DNA of 64,000 nucleotides, taken from assembly GCF_026339955.1 (NCBI RefSeq), contig NZ_JAPEPW010000001.1, positions 6,717,001-6,781,000 on the forward strand. The letters run 5' to 3'. Below are positions 1-7,614 of the stretch, in pieces. The notes below the pieces were generated by a model. That model was not told the DNA's origin, ran no database searches, and was given only the letters and a program-made list of their open reading frames with translations. Source of the DNA: Streptomyces sp. NBC_01549. GTDB taxonomy: Bacteria; Actinomycetota; Actinomycetes; Streptomycetales; Streptomycetaceae. Position 1 is the first letter of the stretch. Each line of letters begins with the position of its first letter. The position numbers were made by a program, and so were the translations under genes.

Positions 1-128
1 ACGGGGCAGCCTTCCGCGCGCTTCAGGAGTTCGAGGAGCGAGCGCGGAGAGTGGTCGAGCTGAGCCGGGACGCGGCGACACTGGCAAGGGACGGGCTCGG
101 CAACGGCGCGCTCGCCCCGGAAAGCTGA
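1..128 (+). CDS. C-terminal fragment of an unidentified protein
   Basis: An open plus-strand frame runs in from the left edge of the window and ends at a TGA at 126-128. Its 41 visible residues are rich in Glu, Arg and Ala (for example ALQEFEERARRVVELS) and look like the end of an amphipathic or coiled-coil helix followed by a short flexible tail. The gene is convergent with the helicase gene on the minus strand, with only 37 bp between the two stops. No function can be assigned from so short a piece. The codon usage (G/C at third positions) is consistent with a real gene. Confidence 0.5.
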   Translation, partial: GAAFRALQEFEERARRVVELSRDAATLARDGLGNGALAPES

Positions 129-165
129 CGGGAAGCGTCACGTCGCTGCCTGTACGCCGATTCGG

Positions 166-2292
166 CTACGGCACGAACGAACTGGGCGACCCGCTCCACG
201 TAACCGCCAACGCCTCCCGCGCACGTGTGCACGCCACGAACAGCAGGCACCGCTCCCGCAGCAGATCCGAGTCGCGCTGCAGCGCGTCCACGGAGGCCGG
301 TGTCACCTCGCGGGCGAACGGCAGCGCGCTTGCCGTCACTCCCAGGACGGTGACGCAGCGGAACTCCAGCCCCTTCATGGCATGCATGGTGGCAAGCCGC
401 ACCCGGTCCGCGCCGGGCTCCGGGTTGTCCCTGACCCGGACCACCGGGATCTTGGCGGCTGTCAGCTTGTCGTACGCCTTGTCGAGCAGCACGTTGAAGC
501 GGGCGCATACCCCTATCTCCGACGGTCGGATGCCTTGGTCGATCCAGCCTTCGACGCGCTCGACGAGCGCCGCGACCTCCGCCTGCTCGGAGCCGTACCC
601 GTCCACGTGGGGCCTCCGGCCGTGCAGCAGGGAGCGGTAACCGGCCAGGCTGTCGCTTCCCTCGCCGCCCAGATCGTCGACCGACACCGGGCTGAGGATG
701 CCGGTCGACCAACCGAGGATCTCCTCCGTGGAGCGGTAGTTGATGCGCAGACGGTGGGTGCGGCCGGCCACCGATATGCCCAGGGAGCCGAGCGACACCT
801 TCGAGTCGTATATGCGCTGGTGCGGGTCGCCTGTGATGAACAGGTCGTCGTTGCCGGGTGCCACCGCGCCGCGCAGGACACGCCACTGCGCGGGGTGCAG
901 ATCCTGCGCCTCGTCGACCACGACGTGGTCGTGCGTGGGCGCCGACCCGGCCAGGAGGTCGGCCGCACGCGCACAGACCTTCAGATGCGTGGTGGCCTTC
1001 TGAGCGCGCAGCATCGACTCGAACAGCTCGACGGCCGACCACAGTTGGTCGCGTCGCGCCGACGGCAGCGCGCTGCCGCGCCCGCGCCGCAGGGCGACGC
1101 GGTAGGCGTCGAGTGCGCGCAGGTCCTGGGCGAGTATGACGTGTCGGTACTCCTGAGCCAGGAACTGCTCCGTCCACGGCAGCCCCAGTTGCTTGACGAC
1201 GCGCTGCCACAGCTGCCGTTCCTCCCGATCGTTGATGGGGGAGGGGGCCTTGCCGTCGAGGCGGCTCACGACGCCGTGCGCGTAGGCGTTGACCGTCGTC
1301 ACATCGACGCGGCCGAGCAGCGCGTCGTCACCGTCCAGGAGCAGGGACAGGTTCTCGCGCAGTGAGCCGGCCAGGGCGTTCGTGTACGTGGTCAGCAGGA
1401 CGCGGGTGTCGGGCGAGCGCGTGAGGAGATGCTTGACGCGGTGCAGGGCCGCGACCGTCTTGCCCGTGCCGGGACCGCCGGTGATCTGGACCGGGCCGCC
1501 GTACGACACCCGGTAGGCGACCCGGCGCTGCGAAGGGTGCAGGAACACGCGCCAGGCCGAGAACGGCTTCTCCAGGATGTCAGCCAGCTCTTCGGGGCCG
1601 GTGACCAGGGTGATGCGGCTCGTGGTGTTGGCGATGGCGACGGCGAGGCTCTCGTCGGGGTCCGGGCCCGCGTCGACCGGACGGCGGACGGCGACCACGT
1701 CCCGGTACACCTCGGCGGGGCTGAACTCTTCGGCGAGGTACTGGAGCACCTCGCACTGATCCTCCGGCAACAGTGTCTCGAATGCCTTGAGCTGCGCCTT
1801 GTCGACGATCGTCCGCACTGCACGCAACACCTGGTCGTCGATGCCCAGTTCGCGCAGCACGGAGTCCGAGTACTTCGCGAAGAGCAGGGAGTCGGCGGCG
1901 GCAGCCGCCTTTTCCAGGGCCGGGGTCAGCTGCTCGATGGCGACCACGTTACGGACTTCGAGCGCGCGCGTCGCGGAGTTCGTCGTGTACAGCCGCTTGG
2001 CGGCCCAGGTGTATGCGTCGTCGTGCCGTACAACGTTGACGAGCAGGAACACATCACTGCCGTCATCCGGGGCGAGGACGACACCGCGCCAGAAGTCGTT
2101 GATGCGGATGGTCCGCATGCGTGCGTCCTGCGCGTTCTGCACGGACTCGAGGTGGAGCCCTTTGTCCGCGTGCAGTTCGGGCACGGAGAGCAGCTGGAAC
2201 TTCTGCATCGCCTTGCGTACGCCTGCCTTGACGGGCTTCTCCAGGACGTCGTAGCTCTCCCAGAAGCTGTTGGCGAACGCGAGCTGCGGCAC
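166..2292 (-). CDS. UvrD/Rep-type SF1 helicase with RelE-like N-terminal domain
   Basis: A 708-residue protein. Residues 1-110 look like a RelE/ParE-fold module (RTIRINDFWRGVVLAP, then LLVNVVRHDDAYTWA). The rest is a superfamily 1 helicase: Walker A GGPGTGKT at 272-279, DEAQD at 460-464, INYRST near 517, a motif V stretch (MHAMKGLEF) and a motif VI stretch (FVACTRAREAL) near the C-terminus. The start is GTG with GGGGAG eight bases upstream. It is the last gene of an operon, 40 bp after mcrC, so it is probably co-expressed with the McrBC-like pair. UvrD-type helicases accompany several defence nucleases (for example Gabija GajB). Here I infer DNA unwinding or translocation in defence. Whether the RelE-like module is a nuclease or only a binding domain cannot be told from the sequence. 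Confidence 0.85.
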   Translation of the reverse strand: MPQLAFANSFWESYDVLEKPVKAGVRKAMQKFQLLSVPELHADKGLHLESVQNAQDARMRTIRINDFWRGVVLAPDDGSDVFLLVNVVRHDDAYTWAAKRLYTTNSATRALEVRNVVAIEQLTPALEKAAAAADSLLFAKYSDSVLRELGIDDQVLRAVRTIVDKAQLKAFETLLPEDQCEVLQYLAEEFSPAEVYRDVVAVRRPVDAGPDPDESLAVAIANTTSRITLVTGPEELADILEKPFSAWRVFLHPSQRRVAYRVSYGGPVQITGGPGTGKTVAALHRVKHLLTRSPDTRVLLTTYTNALAGSLRENLSLLLDGDDALLGRVDVTTVNAYAHGVVSRLDGKAPSPINDREERQLWQRVVKQLGLPWTEQFLAQEYRHVILAQDLRALDAYRVALRRGRGSALPSARRDQLWSAVELFESMLRAQKATTHLKVCARAADLLAGSAPTHDHVVVDEAQDLHPAQWRVLRGAVAPGNDDLFITGDPHQRIYDSKVSLGSLGISVAGRTHRLRINYRSTEEILGWSTGILSPVSVDDLGGEGSDSLAGYRSLLHGRRPHVDGYGSEQAEVAALVERVEGWIDQGIRPSEIGVCARFNVLLDKAYDKLTAAKIPVVRVRDNPEPGADRVRLATMHAMKGLEFRCVTVLGVTASALPFAREVTPASVDALQRDSDLLRERCLLFVACTRAREALAVTWSGSPSSFVP

Positions 2293-2332
2293 GAGGTGAA
2301 CTCCCCACCCTGGACGGACACTCCGCAGTCGA

Positions 2333-3592
2333 TCATACGCGCGGGGTGCTCGCCAGCCGCTGCGCCACCTCCTCGATGTCCGTGAGCAGTCCGGGGGGTT
2401 CCTGGTCCAGGTCGAGGGCGTGCTGATGGATGACGATGCCCGCGTGGCGCACCTGGTGGGCGGCGTGCGGAGCGTTGCCCTTCGCGTACACCAGGTGACC
2501 TTCGCGCAGGCCGAGGGCCGTGCAGTACGCCAGCATCTGGTACAGGTCGGCGTCGGGATAACCGCCCGGTCGCTCGGCCTTGTACTTGGCGTCCGCCACC
2601 GCGCACGGGGTGCCGTCCGGCCCGTACAGCACGAAGTCCGGCTTCATACGGATCGCGGCGGCCTCGTCGAGGTAGTGGGAGTCCTGGAGGCGGGCGGTGT
2701 GGCCGCCTGAACCCCGGCCCCGGCCCTGGAAGGTCTCCCGTAGGGCGGTTGTCACGAAGTCCTCGAAGAGCTTGTTCATGTCGAAGAGGAAGCCGTCGAT
2801 GCGCAGATCGCCGGGGCCGTGCTCGGCGGAGGCACCGTCCAGAACGACGCGCGAGAGACGCAGGGCCTGGTGGTAGCGGGAGTTGAGGCGTGTGGGACGC
2901 CAGTCGGGGATCGGCTGTCCGCGCACGATCGCCGTGACGTCGGTCAGGCGGGCGTGCTGGTGCAGCAGCCTTCGGCGTACGTCGCGCGGTATGCCGGGCA
3001 GGCGTAGGAGACGTTCGACGGCCGCACGGAGGATGCGGTTCTCCGCAATGTCGGTGGTGAACTCGTCGTACGCGACTTCGACCGGCAGTATCGCCCCGAA
3101 GCGCCGCCGGATCTGTTCGGCCTCCCGGATGCGGCCGCGGACGACGAGCGCGGATTCCTCGGTCGCCCGGTAGCCCTGCAACAGGCCCTGTCGCAGGGCC
3201 CGGTCCACCTGCCGTTCCACGGCGTGGGCGAGCGCGGGCAGCAGATCGCGGTGCTCGGCGACCTCGACCTCGCCGTCTAGCCAACCCCTTCTCGGGTCAA
3301 GGCTGTAGCCGAGCAGGAAGAAGAGCCGGACGATGGGCACCTTGGGTGTGATGCGTACGGTGACCGTTTCACCGCCACCCGGTGCTGTGACGGCCACGGC
3401 CCCAACCTTGCTGCCGGCCCTCAGCAACCAGTGTCCGGGCGTGTACGGGTCGGGGGTCGCGTCCACGATGTCGGAAGCGGCGAGGGCACGGCCGACGGCA
3501 TCCGGCAGGGCAAGACGGGTCGCCGGCGCGTGCTCGACCAGCTCGACGGAGCGCGGGGCGTCTACCGCGGACGCGTCTGCTGCGGACGTCAC
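2333..3592 (-). CDS. mcrC: McrC-like endonuclease subunit (McrBC system 1)
   Basis: A 419-residue McrC-family protein. The N-terminal part (about 40-100) carries the McrC beta-barrel pattern ending in VRITPKVPIVRLFFLLGY. The C-terminal half has a PD-(D/E)XK nuclease signature: MKPDF (Asp319) followed by ADAKYK (Asp334, Lys336). In characterised McrBC, McrC cuts DNA after GTP-driven translocation by McrB. The GTG start overlaps the TGA of the upstream mcrB-like gene (GTGA), so the two are very likely translationally coupled. All expected catalytic residues are present, and the length is somewhat above E. coli McrC. Cleavage of modified DNA is inferred from the family. Confidence 0.88.
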   Translation of the reverse strand: MTSAADASAVDAPRSVELVEHAPATRLALPDAVGRALAASDIVDATPDPYTPGHWLLRAGSKVGAVAVTAPGGGETVTVRITPKVPIVRLFFLLGYSLDPRRGWLDGEVEVAEHRDLLPALAHAVERQVDRALRQGLLQGYRATEESALVVRGRIREAEQIRRRFGAILPVEVAYDEFTTDIAENRILRAAVERLLRLPGIPRDVRRRLLHQHARLTDVTAIVRGQPIPDWRPTRLNSRYHQALRLSRVVLDGASAEHGPGDLRIDGFLFDMNKLFEDFVTTALRETFQGRGRGSGGHTARLQDSHYLDEAAAIRMKPDFVLYGPDGTPCAVADAKYKAERPGGYPDADLYQMLAYCTALGLREGHLVYAKGNAPHAAHQVRHAGIVIHQHALDLDQEPPGLLTDIEEVAQRLASTPRV

Positions 3593-5436
3593 CCCAGCGA
3601 CTCCCGCAGTGCGGCCAGCCCGTACCGCTTCTCGATGTCCACGCCTTCCCCGTAGTGATGCTCCTCCATCAGGGGCAGGATCTTCGTCCGCCAGGTCCGC
3701 TCCAGGCCGCCCTCCCGGTACACGCCCTTCTTCATCAGGTACGAGGGCCCGATACGGAAGTCGGCCTCGTCGATACGGGAGTTGAGCGCGTCGAGCAGGT
3801 CGGCGGGCTCCGCGCCCTTGCCCTCCTTGGCCAGCCAGCGGCGCAGCAGACCGCGTGTCGGCTCGGTACGCGGCGACAGTTCGACGAAGGCGAAGCGGCG
3901 GCGCATCGCCGCGTCCACGAGGGCGATGGACCGGTCGGCGGTGTTCATCGTGCCGATGACGAACAGATTCGGCGGCAGCGCGAAGTCGTCGCCGGAGTAG
4001 GTCAGCCGAACCGACTTGTTGCGGTACTCCAGCAGGAAGTACAGCTCGCCGAAGACCTTCGCCAGATTGGCCCGGTTGATCTCGTCGATGATCAGGAAGT
4101 GCGGGATGTGCCGGTTGCCCTCACGGGAGGCCAGGTCGGCGAGTTCGCGCAGCGGGCCAGCGGTGAGCCGGAAGGCGACCTCTCTGGTCTGCGGGTCCTC
4201 CTGAGGCCGGAAGCCCTCGAAGAAGTCCTCGTAGGCGTACGACGGGTGGAACTGCACGAGCTTCACCTGCTCGGGCCCGCCGCCGAGGAACTCGGCGAGC
4301 TTCAGCGCCAGATACGTCTTGCCGGTGCCTGGCGGCCCGTAAAGCACCAGCTGGCGGTCGTCGGCCAGCAGATCGCGTACTTCGCGCAGCCACGCCGTGT
4401 CGTGCACGAGGAGTTCGGCCGCCAGTTCATCCGTGGGGCCGGGCAGCTCGGGCTCACGGCGGGCGATGATCGCCGGGATCTCCACGCTCGGGTCCCGTTC
4501 TATGGCATGGGCCTCCTGCGCGAGTTCCTCGTCGCTCCGTCCGAGCCCCTCGACGAGTGCCAGCACGGAGGTCAGGTCGACGACGTCGTGTTGCACGGAC
4601 AGCTTCTGCTGGAGCGCCTCCGGCAACTCGTCGTAGGGGATGCCGGCGGACCGCCACTCGGCCTTGCGCCGCAGGTTCGACAGCCCGCCCTCGGACTCGA
4701 CCTGCTCCGCGTCTCCCGTGAGCGTTCCGATGTACAGCTGCCCGTCCGAGATGGCGCAGACGGTGTCGCCCTGCCGCATCTGGGTCAGGAAGTAGTGCAG
4801 TTCGTCGGCCATCACCTGCTTCTGGCTGTACGAGGTGGTGGCGTCGTATCCCTCCTGCACGTACCGCCGCAGGACGCTCTTGGTCGGCGCGTCCTCGTCC
4901 ACCTGAGGCAGGTGCGTGGCCGCGAGAGTCACCCAGCCCTCGGTCACCCACAGTCGCTTCACCAAATCACGCCCGGAGACGTTCGAGCCCCGCACCAGCC
5001 AGGCCTTGTGCGGGGTGCGCCACGAGGCGCCGAGGTAGTCGACGAGGGGGAAGCCCTCTTCCGTGCGCCATTCCGAGAGACCGTCGGAGCTACGCCCGGT
5101 CACCACCGAGGCGGCTGCGGACGGGGAGTTGCATTCGATGTCCCGGGTCGTCTCCCAATAGCCAGGCCATCGGTCCGACGCCGTCCCGATACTGCCGTCC
5201 GCCAGCAGCCGTTCCCGCTGTGCCGACGGATGAGGCCCGATGCCGGGCGTTGTCTCCGTACGCACGGGTGAGCCGGCGAGGACGAGGAACTTCAGGCTTC
5301 CGTTCATCCCTTTCTCGGGCAGGACTCGGCCCCGGGCCTGCGGTCCTCCGTTGGGCAGGCGCAGCAGGAACTCCGGGTACACCGTGGCGGCCCCGGCCTG
5401 CACCGCCTTGGGGCGGGCCTCGTCTCGCTCGGTCAC
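3589..5436 (-). CDS. mcrB: McrB-like AAA+ GTPase with DUF4357-like and EVE-like domains (McrBC system 1)
   Basis: A 615-residue protein counted from a GTG at 5436 that has AGGAG five bases upstream; a longer frame starting at 5469 lacks such a site. Residues about 35-125 resemble DUF4357 (SPSAAASVVTGRSSDGLSEW). Residues about 145-290 resemble an EVE/PUA-like reader domain (AWLVRGSNVSGRDLVKRLW; DTVCAISDGQLYIGTLTG), the kind that binds modified bases. The McrB-type AAA+ core follows: GPPGTGKT at about 367, FLIIDEINRANLAKVFGE, and the McrB signature GTMNTADRS near 496. In McrBC systems this subunit recognises modified DNA and hydrolyses GTP. Two potential sensor modules in one McrB are unusual. 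It sits between the coiled-coil gene (105 bp upstream) and mcrC (overlapping). Confidence 0.87.
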   Translation of the reverse strand: MTERDEARPKAVQAGAATVYPEFLLRLPNGGPQARGRVLPEKGMNGSLKFLVLAGSPVRTETTPGIGPHPSAQRERLLADGSIGTASDRWPGYWETTRDIECNSPSAAASVVTGRSSDGLSEWRTEEGFPLVDYLGASWRTPHKAWLVRGSNVSGRDLVKRLWVTEGWVTLAATHLPQVDEDAPTKSVLRRYVQEGYDATTSYSQKQVMADELHYFLTQMRQGDTVCAISDGQLYIGTLTGDAEQVESEGGLSNLRRKAEWRSAGIPYDELPEALQQKLSVQHDVVDLTSVLALVEGLGRSDEELAQEAHAIERDPSVEIPAIIARREPELPGPTDELAAELLVHDTAWLREVRDLLADDRQLVLYGPPGTGKTYLALKLAEFLGGGPEQVKLVQFHPSYAYEDFFEGFRPQEDPQTREVAFRLTAGPLRELADLASREGNRHIPHFLIIDEINRANLAKVFGELYFLLEYRNKSVRLTYSGDDFALPPNLFVIGTMNTADRSIALVDAAMRRRFAFVELSPRTEPTRGLLRRWLAKEGKGAEPADLLDALNSRIDEADFRIGPSYLMKKGVYREGGLERTWRTKILPLMEEHHYGEGVDIEKRYGLAALRESLG

Positions 5437-5541
5437 TTCCACTCCTCGCCCCGGCGCCCGGCGGCGCACGGCCCTCCCGATCCACTCCGCGCGACCCTAC
5501 CCGCGGCGTACCACGACCGGCGATCGCCGCGGGTCGATGCC

Positions 5542-7179
5542 TCAGGTCATGGTGTTGGTCAGATGCGGGCCCATATAGCCGACGTAGATTCCGTGATCGG
5601 TACAAGCTCCGTCGTAATAGTGCAGGCGCGGCGCGATGGTGTTGCCTCCGCCGATCCGCAGGTGGGCACCCATGAACAGCTTGCCGTCGGGATGCACGTG
5701 GCGGGGGACGGGGAACGTGCGTGCCCGGCTCCAGTCGCCATTCGCCTTCACGGACTTCGATTCGTCCCTGACTACCTTGCGGGGCGATATGACGTGCGCT
5801 CCCTCGGGCGAGTCCGCACACCACTGCTTGAAATCGCTGTTCGCCCTGCCGCTCGCGACGGCCTCCGCGAAGTCCTGGAGGGCCAACAGGGCGTCCCACG
5901 CCATCCGGACCCAGGACGAGCCGTAGGCCTGGTCGTCGAGTTCCAGGGTGTACTTGCGCCGGCCACTGAACTGGACGCGTCGCATATCGCCGATCCGGTC
6001 CAGAATCTCGGCGAAGGACGTGGGCGCGTTCAACGAGGGGTCCACCGTCGCGTAGGCCTGCTCGGCGGCACCAAGCCTCAGGAGCTCTCTCTGCAGTTCC
6101 CGTATCTGCGCCTTGGCCCGGTGGAGTTCCTTGTACTGCTCGTCGTAGTCGACGACGACCTGCGCCTCGTTGCCCTCCGCCTGACGCAGCTCCCGCTTGA
6201 GGTCCCGGATCTCGTCGGCTCTGACGCGTTGTTCGCGTGCCGCCTCTTCGAGGATCTCGTGCAGGGCGTCGTTCTCGTCGCGCAGCCGTTCCTGTTCGGA
6301 GCCGCCGACCCCGTCCCTGGCCCGTGTGCGCATGAGCGGCACGGAATCCAGGGCGTCGGGCAGTGGGAGCCGGGTGGCGATTCCCTGCGGGAGCTGGTTC
6401 AGGATGCGGGCGGCCAGTCGAGGGTTCTCGGCGATCAGCCGTTTCGACATCACACGGTGCCGCTGGCCGTCGGCGGGCCAGGCCGGGTCGACGCCGGGCA
6501 GGTAGGTGCGGATCCCGCCGTTGTACACGCGGTGGTGTTCCAACGCCCGGTTGAAGACCGACTCGGCTTCCGGGGTGAGCACGTAGAGGATCGCCAACCC
6601 GACCAGGGGACGGACGAGAGGATCGACCGTCCCCTCCAGCCAGGCGTCGAAGTCGACGTCGGACGGTGTGCTCGCCATGACGACGGGAAGGCGTCGGTGG
6701 GCGTCGCACAGTTCGTCGATGACCGCTTCGACATCCTCCGCCTCGACGACTTGGGGCATGGCCGTCACGTCCGCCAGGCCGTCGTGTGCGTCCAGTGCCT
6801 CCAGCAGGTGTTTCGCGAGACGGGGTGTCTTGGCGGGAACGGGGGCCGCCTCGGCGTCGTCGGGGAGGTGCTCGACGTCGAGCTGCACCCAGGTCGGCCC
6901 GTCGGCGATCTGCCGCGTCACGACGGTGGTCTGCCAGGTGCCGCCGGGCGCGGTCTCCCGGAGCCGCCATCGTCCGTAGGTGCCGGTGGCACCCGTGACG
7001 GAGTCGTGGTCGAGTGTGACACCGCGAGCTATCTCGTTGCGCCCCTCGGCGAAGGCGTCGACGTTGTAGCGCTTGGGTGGTTGAGCGAGCCAGTGGCGCA
7101 GTTGCTCGTCGACGAGTGCACCGGTCCGCACGTAATCGGTCCGGCTGGTGACCACCATGCGGTAGCGGCGGGCGTCCAT
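5542..7179 (-). CDS. Coiled-coil protein of unknown function, putative effector of an ABC three-component-like set
   Basis: A 545-residue protein. I chose the ATG at 7179 because AGGAG lies seven bases upstream; a GTG five codons earlier has no such site. The N-terminal ~290 residues look globular and contain conserved-looking motifs (GGIRTYLPGVDPAWP; HRVMSKRLI). Residues about 310-380 are a charged coiled coil (LRDENDALHEILEEAAREQ). The last ~110 residues form a separate domain ending IYVGYMGPHLTNTMT, rich in His and Tyr. I do not recognise a named family. It lies 40 bp downstream of the small gene and 105 bp upstream of mcrB, in the same direction. By position it could be the effector or a scaffold acting with the ABC ATPase, which is inference only. 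Confidence 0.6.
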   Translation of the reverse strand: MDARRYRMVVTSRTDYVRTGALVDEQLRHWLAQPPKRYNVDAFAEGRNEIARGVTLDHDSVTGATGTYGRWRLRETAPGGTWQTTVVTRQIADGPTWVQLDVEHLPDDAEAAPVPAKTPRLAKHLLEALDAHDGLADVTAMPQVVEAEDVEAVIDELCDAHRRLPVVMASTPSDVDFDAWLEGTVDPLVRPLVGLAILYVLTPEAESVFNRALEHHRVYNGGIRTYLPGVDPAWPADGQRHRVMSKRLIAENPRLAARILNQLPQGIATRLPLPDALDSVPLMRTRARDGVGGSEQERLRDENDALHEILEEAAREQRVRADEIRDLKRELRQAEGNEAQVVVDYDEQYKELHRAKAQIRELQRELLRLGAAEQAYATVDPSLNAPTSFAEILDRIGDMRRVQFSGRRKYTLELDDQAYGSSWVRMAWDALLALQDFAEAVASGRANSDFKQWCADSPEGAHVISPRKVVRDESKSVKANGDWSRARTFPVPRHVHPDGKLFMGAHLRIGGGNTIAPRLHYYDGACTDHGIYVGYMGPHLTNTMT

Positions 7180-7218
7180 CGTGCTGCTCCTCACGTGTAC
7201 GGGAAGGGGCGGCGTGGT

Positions 7219-7614
7219 TCAGGCGGTGGCGGCGGCCAGGACGCGGAGCAGTTCGCTCACGTCCTGGTGCCAGGCCCGTACCTCGGCGGGGGTAGGAGGC
7301 AGGTCGTACGTGTGGTAGTGACACGCGGCGCTGAGGCCGGACCAGACGGTGTACCACTGGCGCGCGACGGAGGGACTGACGTACCACCGCAGGCAGAGCA
7401 TGCGGGTGCGGCCATTGCGGGTCATGCGAGGGCTGACCGACCGCCAGAAGGCGTCGAGGGTTTCGTCGAGGGCCAGCCGGAGCAGGGTGGCCGCGGCACG
7501 CGCCCGGACACCGGGGGAGAGCGCGGTCTCGTCCGAGGGATTGAACAACTGGTCTGCGGCCGCCAAGAGACCGTTCGTGGGGAGAACGCGGGTGGAGCGC
7601 GCGAGAGTCGTCAC
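7219..7614 (-). CDS. Small helical protein, candidate middle component of an ABC-ATPase defence set
   Basis: A 131-residue, predicted all-helical protein (ATLLRLALDETLDAFWR; TRMLCLRWYV; SAACHYHTYDLPPTPAEV). No named domain is recognised with certainty. Its GTG start overlaps the TGA of the upstream ABC ATPase (GTGA), which implies strict co-expression and probably a complex. Size, position and helical character match the small middle component found next to the ATPase in ABC three-component and Lamassu-type defence systems, but this comparison rests on organisation, not on a detected family. Two His residues in the CHYH segment could be catalytic or metal-binding. Confidence 0.55.
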   Translation of the reverse strand: MTTLARSTRVLPTNGLLAAADQLFNPSDETALSPGVRARAAATLLRLALDETLDAFWRSVSPRMTRNGRTRMLCLRWYVSPSVARQWYTVWSGLSAACHYHTYDLPPTPAEVRAWHQDVSELLRVLAAATA

